A stretch of 58,287 bases of DNA, from positions 1-58,287 of the forward strand of contig CAMLDY010000007.1 of NCBI GenBank assembly GCA_946478895.1. The letters run 5' to 3'. The notes under the pieces are model-generated. The model was not told where the DNA came from, did no database searches, and was given only the letters and a program-made list of their open reading frames with translations. The stretch comes from an uncultured Gemmatimonadota bacterium. Its GTDB lineage: Bacteria > Gemmatimonadota > Gemmatimonadetes > Gemmatimonadales > Gemmatimonadaceae. This document shows, piece by piece, positions 33,492 to 41,875 of the stretch (its first letter is position 1; each line of letters begins with the position of its first letter). Both the position numbers and the translations under genes were made by a program.

Positions 33492-35686
33492 CGGCAGGCG
33501 CGGTCAGGGAAAACGAGACACTTCCCACATGGATGCAGGAGGGACTTCCGGAGCGTCTGGACCGGGAGCTGCTGACGCGCGCCTATCGGTTCAGTGAGAA
33601 GGCCCACGAGGGGCAGAAGCGGCTGTCGGGCGACAAGTACGTGTCGCATTGCGTCGAGGTCGCGAAGATCCTGGTCGACCTGCAGCTGGATTCGATTACG
33701 GTAGCGAGCGGTTTGATTCACGATGTCGTCGAAGACACCGCCATCACCATCGACGACATCGAAGCGGAGTTCGGGAAGGAGGTTGCCGGGATCGTCGATG
33801 GCCTGACCAAGATCGGCCACCTGCCGCTCAACTCGTCGCAGGAACGCCAGGTCGAGAACTATCGCAAGCTGCTGCTATCGATCGCCAAGGATGCGCGCGT
33901 CATCCTCATCAAGCTGGCGGACCGGCTGCACAACATGCGGACGCTCGAGTTTCTGCCCGCCGAACGTCAAAAGCGAATCGCGACTGAGACCCGCGATCTT
34001 TATGCACCGCTCGCGCACCGATTCGGAATGGCGCGGGTGCGCTGGGAGCTCGAGGACCTCGCCTTCAAGCACCTGGAGCCGTCGGAGTACAAGGCGCTGG
34101 CGAAGAAGGTCGCGACGCGACGGGTGGAGCGCGAGAAATCGATCGCCCAGCTCAAGGAACCGCTCGAGTCACACCTCCGCAAAGCAGCGATCGCCGATGT
34201 CGAAGTCACGGGTCGACCGAAGCACCTTTGGTCGATCTACAAGAAGATGAAGAAGTGGGACAAGCCGTACGAAGAGATCTACGACCTCCTCGCCATCCGC
34301 GTCCTCGTCAACAGCGTCCCCGATTGTTACCACGCCCTCGGCGTCATCCACGATCAATTCACCCCGCTGCAGGAGCGCATCAAGGATTACATCGCCCAGC
34401 CGAAGTCGAACGGCTACCAGTCGTTGCACACGACGGTGTTCGGGCCGGGGCGCCAGCTGTTCGAGATCCAGATTCGCACCCGGGAGATGCACCGCACCGC
34501 CGAGTACGGCATCGCCGCGCACTGGCGATTCAAGGAGGATTCGGGCAAGAGCGCCGATGAGCTCGATCGCGCGCTCCAGTGGTTCCGGCAAGTGCTCGAG
34601 CTCCAGCTCGACGCCAAGACTCCCGATGAATTCCTGGAGTTCCTCAAGCTCGATCTGTATCAGGACGAGATTTTCGTCTTCACGCCGACGGGCGACGTGA
34701 TCCAGCTGCCGAAGGGCGCGACCCCGATCGATTTCGCGTTCGCCGTCCACACCGAAGTCGGGCTGCATTGCCAGGGCGCGCGCATCAACGGACGGATCGC
34801 TTCACTGGCACGCGAGCTCAAGAACTCGGAGACAGTCGAGATCATCACGTCGCCGTCGGCAAAGCCGAGCCGGGACTGGCTGGCGCATGTACGGACGGGA
34901 AGGGCGCGCCACAAGATTCGCCAGCGTCTGCGCATCGAGGAGCACGCGACGTCGGTCAAACTGGGGCGGGAGATCCTCGATCGTGAGATCAAGCGCCGGC
35001 GGCTGACCAAGCCCGAAGATCCGGAGCTGCTCAAAGTCGCGAGAACGCTGAAGCTGATGGATGTGAATCACCTTGTCGCGTCGATCGGGCAGGGCGATGT
35101 GAACGTGTCGCAGGTGCTGAAGGAGCTGTACCCCGAGACCGACGGCGTTGCCGAAGCTCCGAAGCCGGGGCCACTGGACTGGCTGGTGGACAAGGTTCGC
35201 GGCACCACCAAGGGCGTCCGCATCCAGGGCGTGGACGGGATGATGGTGCGCTACGCGCAATGCTGTCAGCCCGTACCCGGAGACCCGGTTGTGGGGTATG
35301 TAACGAGGGGCCGCGGCGTGAGCATTCATCGGTCCGACTGCCCGAATTTGCTGATGCTGATTCAGGAACCGGAGCGGCGACTGGAGATCGACTGGAAGGA
35401 GCTGGAGGGCGAGAAGTTCATGGTGCGTCTCGCGCTCGAGGCGACGGATCGACGCGGCCTTTACGCGGATCTGGCGACGGCGGTCTCATCGACCGGCACC
35501 GACATCAGGAGCTTCGAGCTGCACAGCTCCGACGGTCACGTGATCGGCGAGCTGGCGGTCGAGGTCGGCAACCTCGCGCATCTTCAGAAAATCATCAAGG
35601 CAGCCAGGCGAGTGAAAGGCGTGACGGAAGTCGCGCGTCGCGAGCGGCTGTCGAGCGATATCAAGAATGACCAAGGCAGTATTTGA
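33488..35686 (+). CDS. rel: Bifunctional (p)ppGpp synthetase/hydrolase (RelA/SpoT)
   Basis: Controls the stringent response, 732 aa, full length. Order: HD hydrolase domain ([12 protein letters not shown] and [10 protein letters not shown]), synthetase domain ([20 protein letters not shown], then [22 protein letters not shown]), TGS ([31 protein letters not shown]), zinc-finger/helical region with [11 protein letters not shown], and a C-terminal ACT domain. Both catalytic centres look intact. TTG 33488 overlaps radC (TTGA). The end overlaps uvrB by 20 bases. Confidence 0.95.
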   Translation: MTAGAVRENETLPTWMQEGLPERLDRELLTRAYRFSEKAHEGQKRLSGDKYVSHCVEVAKILVDLQLDSITVASGLIHDVVEDTAITIDDIEAEFGKEVAGIVDGLTKIGHLPLNSSQERQVENYRKLLLSIAKDARVILIKLADRLHNMRTLEFLPAERQKRIATETRDLYAPLAHRFGMARVRWELEDLAFKHLEPSEYKALAKKVATRRVEREKSIAQLKEPLESHLRKAAIADVEVTGRPKHLWSIYKKMKKWDKPYEEIYDLLAIRVLVNSVPDCYHALGVIHDQFTPLQERIKDYIAQPKSNGYQSLHTTVFGPGRQLFEIQIRTREMHRTAEYGIAAHWRFKEDSGKSADELDRALQWFRQVLELQLDAKTPDEFLEFLKLDLYQDEIFVFTPTGDVIQLPKGATPIDFAFAVHTEVGLHCQGARINGRIASLARELKNSETVEIITSPSAKPSRDWLAHVRTGRARHKIRQRLRIEEHATSVKLGREILDREIKRRRLTKPEDPELLKVARTLKLMDVNHLVASIGQGDVNVSQVLKELYPETDGVAEAPKPGPLDWLVDKVRGTTKGVRIQGVDGMMVRYAQCCQPVPGDPVVGYVTRGRGVSIHRSDCPNLLMLIQEPERRLEIDWKELEGEKFMVRLALEATDRRGLYADLATAVSSTGTDIRSFELHSSDGHVIGELAVEVGNLAHLQKIIKAARRVKGVTEVARRERLSSDIKNDQGSI

Positions 35687-37721
35687 TCTGCAGGCGCCGT
35701 TCGCGCCGGCGGGTGATCAACCAAAAGCGATCGCGGAGCTGACGAGGGGCCTGGAGCGGGGTGACCGCTTTCAGACCCTGCTTGGCGTCACCGGATCCGG
35801 AAAGACGATGACGGTGGCGAACGTCATCAAGAACTACGGAAAGCCGACGCTCGTTCTGTCGCACAACAAGACCCTCGCAGCGCAGCTGTACGGCGAGCTG
35901 AAGAGCTTCTTCCCGCACAACGCCGTCGAGTACTTCATCTCGTACTACGACTACTACCAGCCCGAAGCCTACGTCCCGACGACGGACACCTACATCGAGA
36001 AGGACGCTTCGATCAACGAGGATATCGACCGGCTGCGTCTGCGGGCGACGTCGAGCCTGATGGAGCGAAGCGACGTGGTGATCGTCGCCACGGTGTCGGC
36101 GATTTATGGCCTGGGCGATCCGCGCAGCTATCGCGAGCAGATGGTGATGCTCACCCGCGGGCAGAAGATTCCGCGCGACGACATCCTGCGCTCGCTGGTG
36201 AAGATCCAGTACTCGCGCAACGACATGGGACTCGAGCGCGGGACGTTCCGCGTGCGCGGCGACACCGTCGAGATTCTTCCCGCGTACGAGGAGCAAGGTG
36301 TGCGCGTCGAGATGTGGGGCGACGAGATCGAGCGCATCACCAAGATCAATCCGCTCACCGGCGATACGATCGCGACGCTCGAGAAAGCGGCCATCTACCC
36401 TGCGAAGCATTTCGTGACGTCGCGCCCGACAATCGAGCGCGCGGTGGCGTTGATCCGTGAGGAGCTGGCGCAGCGTCTCACCGAGCTCCGCGCCGCGGGC
36501 AAGCTGCTCGAGGCGCAGCGGCTGGAATCGCGCACTAACTTCGACATCGAGATGATGCTGGAGATCGGCACGTGCGCCGGGATCGAGAATTACTCACGCC
36601 ACCTCTCCGGGCGCGCCGAGGGCGAGCGTCCGGCGTGCCTGTTCGACTATTTCCCGGAAGATTTTCTCGTCGTCGTCGACGAATCGCACGTGACACTGCC
36701 GCAAATCGGCGGGATGTTCAACGGTGACCGGGCGCGCAAGCTGACCCTCGTCGACTACGGCTTCCGGCTGCCGAGCGCGCTCGACAATCGGCCGCTGATG
36801 TTCGACGAGTTCCTGTCGCTGACGCCGCGCGCGCTCAACGTCAGCGCGACGCCGGCGGAGATCGAGCTGCGGCTCTCGGAGGGCGCTGTCGTAGAGCAGA
36901 TCATCCGTCCCACCGGCCTGGTCGATCCCGAGATCGACGTGCGGCCGGTACGCGGCCAGGTCGACGATCTGCTGAACGAGATTCGGATCCGCGAGCGTCG
37001 CGGGGAGAGAGTGCTGGTCACCACCCTCACCAAGAGGATGGCCGAGGATCTCGCAGACTATCTGCAGCAGATGGGAGTGCGCGTTCGCTACATGCATGCG
37101 GACATCGACGCGATCGAGCGGATGGAAATCGTTCGCGGCCTCAGGCTCGGCGAATTCGACGTGCTGATCGGCATTAACCTGTTGCGCGAGGGGCTCGACC
37201 TGCCCGAAGTCTCGCTCGTCGCGATTCTCGACGCCGATCAGGAAGGTTTTCTGCGCAGCGATCGGTCGCTGATTCAGACGGTGGGTCGCGCGGCGCGCAA
37301 TCTGAACGGTCGTGCGATCTTCTACGCCGACAGGATCACGGGCTCGATGCAGCGCTGCATGGAGGAGACCGGCCGGCGACGCGAGCTGCAGCAGGCGTAC
37401 AATCGCGAGCACGGGATCACTCCGATGAGCGTAACCAAGAGCGTCGATCAGGTTCGCTTCATCACCCGGGTTGCCGATGCGCGGACCGAGCGCGAAGAAC
37501 GCGAGCGCGAGAAGGGGCGCCGCGTGGCCGAGTCGGGCGCGCAGTATGGCGCCGACAATCTTCCGGCGCTGATCGCCGATCTCGAGGCGCAGATGCGTGA
37601 AGCAGCGACCAACCTCGACTTCGAGACCGCGGCGCAGCTCCGCGACCAGCTCTTCGAGGTGAAGGCAAAGGCAGGCCGCAAGGAGAGCAGAGGGTCGCTG
37701 GCGGGTCTGCACGGCCGCTAG
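35667..37721 (+). CDS. uvrB: Excinuclease ABC subunit B
   Basis: Damage-verification helicase of nucleotide excision repair; 684 aa. It shows Walker [11 protein letters not shown], the beta-hairpin [12 protein letters not shown] that probes the duplex, and [14 protein letters not shown]. Motif VI is QTVGRAARN, and the C-terminal UVR motif ([24 protein letters not shown]) binds UvrC. Start ATG 35667 gives the normal N-terminus [17 protein letters not shown]. It overlaps rel by 20 bases and abuts tsaE with no gap. Confidence 0.97.
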   Translation: MTKAVFDLQAPFAPAGDQPKAIAELTRGLERGDRFQTLLGVTGSGKTMTVANVIKNYGKPTLVLSHNKTLAAQLYGELKSFFPHNAVEYFISYYDYYQPEAYVPTTDTYIEKDASINEDIDRLRLRATSSLMERSDVVIVATVSAIYGLGDPRSYREQMVMLTRGQKIPRDDILRSLVKIQYSRNDMGLERGTFRVRGDTVEILPAYEEQGVRVEMWGDEIERITKINPLTGDTIATLEKAAIYPAKHFVTSRPTIERAVALIREELAQRLTELRAAGKLLEAQRLESRTNFDIEMMLEIGTCAGIENYSRHLSGRAEGERPACLFDYFPEDFLVVVDESHVTLPQIGGMFNGDRARKLTLVDYGFRLPSALDNRPLMFDEFLSLTPRALNVSATPAEIELRLSEGAVVEQIIRPTGLVDPEIDVRPVRGQVDDLLNEIRIRERRGERVLVTTLTKRMAEDLADYLQQMGVRVRYMHADIDAIERMEIVRGLRLGEFDVLIGINLLREGLDLPEVSLVAILDADQEGFLRSDRSLIQTVGRAARNLNGRAIFYADRITGSMQRCMEETGRRRELQQAYNREHGITPMSVTKSVDQVRFITRVADARTEREEREREKGRRVAESGAQYGADNLPALIADLEAQMREAATNLDFETAAQLRDQLFEVKAKAGRKESRGSLAGLHGR

Positions 37722-38177
37722 ATGTCAGCGCACCGGCACGTAGTTCCGCCGCGGGCCGGGAAGGGTCATCTCAAGCTGACCGAAGCGGAGCTCAGTCAAT
37801 GGGGCGAGGATCTGGGCCGCGCATCGACGCCGCCACTGGTGGTGACGTTGACTGGTGAGCTCGGCGTCGGCAAGACCACCCTCGCGCGCGCAATCTGTCG
37901 CGGCTACGGAGTCAGTGAAGAGATCACCAGTCCGACCTACGCGCTGGTGCATGAGTACCGGTCGCCCCGGTCGCCGGTCTACCACATCGATCTTTATCGG
38001 CTCGAATCCCCTGAGCAGCTCACCAATCTTGGATGGGACGAGATTGTGTCATCGCACGCGCTGGTGCTGGTGGAGTGGCCGGAGCGGGCGGGCGAGCGGT
38101 TGCCCGAGAATCATGTGCCGATCGATCTGGACTACGTGCCCGACGATCCGGGTCGCCGGATTCTGCTGGCGGGATAA
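37722..38177 (+). CDS. tsaE: tRNA t6A synthesis ATPase TsaE
   Basis: An ATPase partner of TsaB and TsaD in N6-threonylcarbamoyladenosine formation on ANN-decoding tRNAs; 151 aa. Walker A GELGVGKTTLARAI, EITSPTYALVHEY and YHIDLYRLESPEQLTNLGWDEI are all diagnostic, followed by VLVEWPERAGERLP. ATG 37722 is contiguous with the uvrB stop. About 20 residues precede the core. Confidence 0.93.
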   Translation: MSAHRHVVPPRAGKGHLKLTEAELSQWGEDLGRASTPPLVVTLTGELGVGKTTLARAICRGYGVSEEITSPTYALVHEYRSPRSPVYHIDLYRLESPEQLTNLGWDEIVSSHALVLVEWPERAGERLPENHVPIDLDYVPDDPGRRILLAG

Positions 38178-38181
38178 CTTT

Positions 38182-38199
38182 GGAGCGTGACTACGCTCC
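38182..38199 (+). other. Small hairpin between tsaE and tsaB
   Basis: GGAGCG and CGCTCC pair around TGACTA, 12 bases before the tsaB start. It is a short stem without a T tract and may affect coupling or be incidental. Confidence 0.3.
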
Positions 38200-38211
38200 G
38201 GGGTTGGACAC

Positions 38212-38910
38212 GTGGGTGATGGCGGCCGTCCTTATACGCTGGTGATCGAAGGCGCGACCTATGAGGGAAGCGTCGCGGTCCTTCGTGGGGCCGAAGTCGT
38301 CTGTGAGCGCGGCTTGTCTGGTGAAGACACGGGTGTTGCCCGCGCCGGACGCGGTGAGCGGCTGATGCCGGCGATAGCGGAGTGTTTTGCCGAGGCCGGT
38401 TTGAGGGGCGAGGAGATCGGCCGGCTCGTGTGCGGGGCGGGGCCGGGGAGCTTTACGAGTCTCCGGATCGCGGGCTCGGTGGCGAAGGGACTGGCGGTTG
38501 GCTACGGTGTTCCGCTTTTCGCGGTGTCATCGCTTCTGCTCGGAGTAAGCGGCGCGAAACCGCCGCTCCCCCCGGGAGAGTATCTATCGGTGCTCGATGC
38601 GATGCGGGGTGAATTCTTCGCCAGCCGCATCGTTTATCGACCGGACAGCGGCGAGTATAGCGCCGAGCCGGCAAGGATTCTCTCGAGAGCGGATCTCGAC
38701 GACTTCCGGGCCAGGGAGAAATCGACCCGCGTCGTGGGACCGGGCCAGGAGATCGACGCTCATCCCCACGCGCGCGGGGTCGCCCTGATCCTCGACCAGG
38801 TGATGAAGTCGGAGCCGGTGGATCTGGCCGGGTGGGAACCGGACTACGGTCGGCTCGCTGAAGCGCAGGTCCGCTGGGAGGCCGTGCACGGGCGGCCGCT
38901 GACGGCGTGA
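38212..38910 (+). CDS. tsaB: tRNA t6A synthesis protein TsaB
   Basis: A degenerate actin-like ASKHA protein that scaffolds TsaD and TsaE in t6A synthesis; 232 aa. CGAGPGSFTSLRIAGSVAKGLA matches the TsaB signature GPGSFTGLRIG with Ser for Gly. The first strand reads LVIEGATYEGSVAV, with Glu in place of the usual Asp of DTS. This is typical of proteins that have lost catalysis. GTG 38212 follows a 34-base gap after tsaE; the stop overlaps rimI. Confidence 0.88.
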   Translation: MGDGGRPYTLVIEGATYEGSVAVLRGAEVVCERGLSGEDTGVARAGRGERLMPAIAECFAEAGLRGEEIGRLVCGAGPGSFTSLRIAGSVAKGLAVGYGVPLFAVSSLLLGVSGAKPPLPPGEYLSVLDAMRGEFFASRIVYRPDSGEYSAEPARILSRADLDDFRAREKSTRVVGPGQEIDAHPHARGVALILDQVMKSEPVDLAGWEPDYGRLAEAQVRWEAVHGRPLTA

Positions 38911-39404
38911 CGGCGCGGCTGAGGCCGGCGACCGACGCAGATATCAGCGCGATCGCCGCGATCGAGCGTACGTCCTTCGCCGACCCCTGGAGTGAAGAGT
39001 CTTTTCGGCGAATACTCGGCGGTTCTTCAGCTATCTTTCACGTGGTCGGATATCCGCCGGATTTCGATGTCGCGGGGTATGTGATTGCGTTCAGCGTTGG
39101 TGCCGATGCGGAGCTGCTGAACATCGCTGTTCATCCCGCGCATCGCGGGAAGGGGCTGGCGGGCCAGATGCTGGACGCGGTGCTGATCGAGCTCGGAACC
39201 CGCGGGGTGCGGAACGCGTTTCTCGAGGTTCGCGAGTCGAATCGCGCGGCGCGGGGGTTGTACGAATCGCGTGGCTTTACCGGGATCGGCAGGCGGCGAA
39301 ACTACTACCGTCGGCCGGTCGAGGACGCGCTGGTGATGCGGCGGATGCTGGAAGCCGGCGCGGGCGATGAGGAAAGATCGGCGGGGAGTTTTGCTGACCG
39401 TTGA
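38907..39404 (+). CDS. rimI: Ribosomal protein alanine N-acetyltransferase RimI-like
   Basis: A GNAT acetyltransferase of 165 aa. IERTSFADPWSEESFRR at the start and the acetyl-CoA loop VHPAHRGKGLAGQMLDAVL, then EVRESNRAARGLYESRGF, are RimI-like. RimI acetylates the N-terminus of S18 and is often next to tsaB, as here (4-bp overlap). The C-terminal Glu/Ala tail is extra. The start is GTG 38907. Confidence 0.87.
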   Translation: MTARLRPATDADISAIAAIERTSFADPWSEESFRRILGGSSAIFHVVGYPPDFDVAGYVIAFSVGADAELLNIAVHPAHRGKGLAGQMLDAVLIELGTRGVRNAFLEVRESNRAARGLYESRGFTGIGRRRNYYRRPVEDALVMRRMLEAGAGDEERSAGSFADR

Positions 39405-39414
39405 AATCGTTGGT

Positions 39415-39443
39415 TTGCTCGGGCTCTGAGCCCTACCTATACT
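39415..39443 (+). promoter_or_regulatory. Promoter of ssb
   Basis: TTGCTC (39415-39420) and TATACT (39438-39443) stand 17 bases apart; the spacer begins with the palindrome GGGCTC-T-GAGCCC (39421-39433), a possible operator. An AGGAGG ribosome site follows at 39471-39476, four bases before the GTG. Confidence 0.78.
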
Positions 39444-39480
39444 ATTCTGGGCGGGAACCGAACTCTCGCCAGGAGGCACA

Positions 39481-39984
39481 GTGAGCAGAAGTCTGAATAA
39501 AGTGATGCTGATCGGAAATCTGGGCAGCGATCCCGAGGTACGCTCGACGACGGGCGGCAACCGGGTCGCGACTTTCTCGCTCGCGACGAGCCGACAGTGG
39601 AATTCGCCGAATGGCGAGAAGCAGGAAAAGACCGAGTGGCACCGGTGCGTGGTGTGGAACACCAAGGGCACCGGCCTCGCCGATGTCGTCGAGAAGTACT
39701 GCAAGAAGGGCGACAAGATCTACGTCGAGGGTCGCATCGAGTATCGCCAGTGGCAGGACAAGGAGAACCAGACCCGGTACTCCACCGAGATCAACGTCCG
39801 CGAGCTGACGATGCTGGGCGGCGGACGCGGGTCGTCCGGCGATTTCGAAGGCGAGAGCGGTGGTCGGAGCCGGGCTCCGGCAACCGCCGGAGCCAAGACC
39901 GGCGCGGCGGGGTCGGGGTCGGGCACGGACTTCGAGGATTTCCCCGGCGCCCTCGAGGAGACCGACGACGATCTCCCCTTCTAA
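39481..39984 (+). CDS. ssb: Single-stranded DNA-binding protein
   Basis: A 167-aa SSB. The OB fold covers about 1-112 (SLNKVMLIGNLGSDPEV, TEWHRCVVWNTKG, KGDKIYVEGRIEYRQW). It is followed by a Gly/Ser-rich linker and the acidic tip DDDLPF that recruits replication and repair partners. The GTG start has a strong AGGAGG and its own promoter, so ssb can be expressed apart from the tsa-rimI genes. It is followed by a GC hairpin terminator. Confidence 0.96.
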   Translation: MSRSLNKVMLIGNLGSDPEVRSTTGGNRVATFSLATSRQWNSPNGEKQEKTEWHRCVVWNTKGTGLADVVEKYCKKGDKIYVEGRIEYRQWQDKENQTRYSTEINVRELTMLGGGRGSSGDFEGESGGRSRAPATAGAKTGAAGSGSGTDFEDFPGALEETDDDLPF

Positions 39985-40010
39985 CGGCCTTGGATTCTGA
40001 GATCTTCCGG

Positions 40011-40038
40011 ACGGCCGCGCGAACAGCGCGGCCGTTCT
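40011..40038 (+). terminator. Hairpin terminator after ssb
   Basis: A 10-bp perfect stem, ACGGCCGCGC with GCGCGGCCGT, around loop GAACA, followed by TCTGG. Stem is strong but the T tract is poor, so efficiency is uncertain. Confidence 0.6.
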
Positions 40039-40046
40039 GGCATCTG

Positions 40047-40203
40047 TAGTCCCAAAGGTGGCAGGTGGGAGAGCATGCACAGAGATGCTCAGTGAGCAGT
40101 TGTCATACTCGCCTTCTAGCTGCGTCACGCCACTATGGAATGCGCCGGATAAACTGATATCCGCGCCTCTGACCATGTCTCCCACCTGCCACCTTTGGGA
40201 GTA
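40047..40203. mobile_element. MITE-like repeat, family B copy 1
   Basis: A 157-bp non-coding element with 26-base terminal inverted repeats that differ at one position (outer sequence TA-[G/C]-TCCCAAAGGTGGCAGG). It starts and ends with TA, as expected for TA-target insertion of IS630/mariner-type MITEs. Internal hairpins include AGCAT...ATGCT and GGATA...TATCC. It is about 80% identical to 41632-41787, in the same orientation. The minus strand is open across it and begins MGDMVRGADISLSGA, but there is no ribosome site. The 347-bp ssb to LysM gap holds the terminator, this element and the LysM-gene promoter. Confidence 0.85.
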
Positions 40204-40281
40204 GGGGTGCTAGTTAACAAGGGCGAGACCCCGAATCCGCAGCATGTACCGTGACTTTACGCCGTAACGACCGTCAAATTG

Positions 40282-40310
40282 TTGACCCGTCCCGTCTGGC
40301 GGGTTATGAA
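40282..40310 (+). promoter_or_regulatory. Promoter of the LysM protein gene
   Basis: TTGACC (40282-40287) and TATGAA (40305-40310) are spaced exactly 17 bases. RNA should start near 40317, giving a leader of about 15 bases with GGGAG (40322-40326) before GTG 40332. This lies inside the longest open frame and supports the downstream start. Confidence 0.72.
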
Positions 40311-40331
40311 TCCGTCAAGTCGGGAGTACGT

Positions 40332-41591
40332 GTGATCGGTAATCTGAAGCAGACATCGTCAGCAGCCGTAACGACATTCGGGCTTCGCGCCGCAACCGTT
40401 GGCGCAGCACTGATCTTCTGCAGCGCGACGCGAAGCGCTAGCGCGCAGGTTCCCACCAATCCCGACACGACCCGTCCCGCCCCTCCTGTCGCGGTAGACA
40501 CGACCAACAACCTGGTCATGACCTCCGACACCACCAAGGAAGTGAAGCACGTGGTGAAGAAGGGCGACACCCTGTGGGACCTCGCGCAGTTCTATCTTAA
40601 GAATCCGTTCCGGTGGCCGGAAATCTTCCGACGCAACACCGATGTCGTTAAGGATCCGCACTGGATCTACCCCGGCGAAGTCATCCGCATCTGGGGGACC
40701 GAAGTCAAACCGGAGGCGCTTGCGAGCGCGGACAGTGCCGGTGAAGTCGTCTCGCACGTTGTGACTCGTCCTGTGCCTGTGCAGCAGCAGCCGGTGCAGA
40801 GCGGCGAGAAGTCGGATCTGACAGTATTCGCGTCTCCGATGAGTCGCGCCGCCGCGGAGCTACAGGCGGACGTCGTCGGGCGGTCGCGTGGTGGCGGGGT
40901 GCGTAAGGGAGAAGTCGAAGCGGCGCCGTATGCCGATCGCGATGGCGGCCCACGCGGAGCTGGAAGACTCGCGGCGAGCGTCGATCGCCCGGGTATCAAG
41001 ACCAGCATCGTTCAGTCGAGATACCAGCTCAACGACAATCTCTACGTCGAGCTGCCGCGCGGAGTCGTGCCGCGGCTTGGCGACACCTACATGTCGTACG
41101 TGCTCGGAGAAAGTCTCGGCGACGATTACGGACAGGTCGTCGTTCCGACCGGTCTGCTGCGAATCGAGTCGATCCAGCCCGGACAGCGTCCGATTGCGCG
41201 GATCGTCAAACAGTACGGCGAGATCATGCTCGACGAGCGCGTGATTCCCGCGCCCGCTCTGCCGTTCCCGTCGGGCGACATGTCACCGCTTGCCGGCGGA
41301 ACCCGCGGCAAGGTGATTTACGTGCACGGCGAGCCGGTGCTGCCTTCGATCGGTCACTACGTGATCGTGTCGCTGAACTCGAAGAGCGGCGTCAAGGCAG
41401 GTGACGAAGTCACCTTCATCGATAACTCGACTGGTCGTGAAGACGAGAATCCGGCCCCGCCGGTGGTCGCGGCGATCGGTCAGGTGGTGCGGGTGACCCC
41501 CTACGCAGCGACGGTCATTCTCACCCGTCAAAACCAGCCGACGATTCGTGACGGCATGCCCGTGCGGCAGACCGCCACCATGCCGGAATAA
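40332..41591 (+). CDS. Secreted LysM domain protein
   Basis: A 419-aa exported protein that probably binds peptidoglycan. After a signal peptide (hydrophobic stretch then ATRSASAQ, cleavage near residue 38) there is a Thr/Pro-rich segment and one LysM domain (HVVKKGDTLWDLAQFYLKNPFRWPEIFRRN...IYPGEVIRI). About 290 residues of unknown beta-rich sequence with Ala/Arg-rich linkers follow. GTG 40251 would add 27 residues ahead of the signal peptide. GTG 40332 is preferred because a promoter and GGGAG site sit just upstream. Family B repeats lie on both sides of the gene. Confidence 0.8.
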   Translation: MIGNLKQTSSAAVTTFGLRAATVGAALIFCSATRSASAQVPTNPDTTRPAPPVAVDTTNNLVMTSDTTKEVKHVVKKGDTLWDLAQFYLKNPFRWPEIFRRNTDVVKDPHWIYPGEVIRIWGTEVKPEALASADSAGEVVSHVVTRPVPVQQQPVQSGEKSDLTVFASPMSRAAAELQADVVGRSRGGGVRKGEVEAAPYADRDGGPRGAGRLAASVDRPGIKTSIVQSRYQLNDNLYVELPRGVVPRLGDTYMSYVLGESLGDDYGQVVVPTGLLRIESIQPGQRPIARIVKQYGEIMLDERVIPAPALPFPSGDMSPLAGGTRGKVIYVHGEPVLPSIGHYVIVSLNSKSGVKAGDEVTFIDNSTGREDENPAPPVVAAIGQVVRVTPYAATVILTRQNQPTIRDGMPVRQTATMPE

Positions 41592-41610
41592 GCTTTCGGA
41601 TTCTGGATCT

Positions 41611-41631
41611 CGGCCGCAAAACCGGCCACTC
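41611..41631 (+). terminator. Possible weak terminator after the LysM gene
   Basis: GGCCG pairs with CGGCC around CAAAAC (41612-41627), followed by ACTCT. The stem is only 5 bp; the family B element begins immediately after it, as after the ssb terminator. Confidence 0.35.
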
Positions 41632-41787
41632 TAGTCCAAAAGGTGGCAGGTGGTAGAGATGCGCAGAGATGCTCAGGGAAGAGTTGTCATTCTCGCATTC
41701 TCGCTGCGTCACGCCACTGTAGAGGGCGCCGGATAAACTGATACCGGTGCTTCTGACCACGTCTCCCACCTGCCGCCTTTGGGTCTA
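41632..41787. mobile_element. MITE-like repeat, family B copy 2
   Basis: A 156-bp relative of 40047-40203 in the same orientation, with terminal repeats of about 26 bases (left TAGTCCAAAAGGTGGCAGG; right ends CCGCCTTTGGGTCTA). It too begins and ends with TA. The central segment GCTGCGTCACGCCACT and the run GCCGGATAAACTGATA are identical to copy 1. Both copies are followed by the same bases TAGGGGTGC, which either extend the element or reflect a shared insertion context. The minus strand begins MGDVVRSTGISLSGA. Confidence 0.85.
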
Positions 41788-41845
41788 GGGGTGCCTGGTG
41801 AGCGGACGGTCTCCGACCGCCGAGCCGCCCCGCCCCATTAAATTA

Positions 41846-41875
41846 GGGCGATCGATGATAGCGATCGCCCATTTT
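41846..41875 (+). promoter_or_regulatory. Hairpin with the start codon in its loop (attenuator-like)
   Basis: GGGCGATCG (41846-41854) and CGATCGCCC (41862-41870) form a perfect 9-bp stem whose loop ATGATAG contains the likely start codon of the haem-operon gene. ATTTT follows the stem, so it resembles both a Rho-independent terminator and a translation-blocking hairpin. Confidence 0.5.

Noticed and set aside
33488..35686. Possible split of rel into separate synthetase and hydrolase genes
   Set aside because: The frame is continuous with HD, synthetase, TGS and ACT parts in the normal order.
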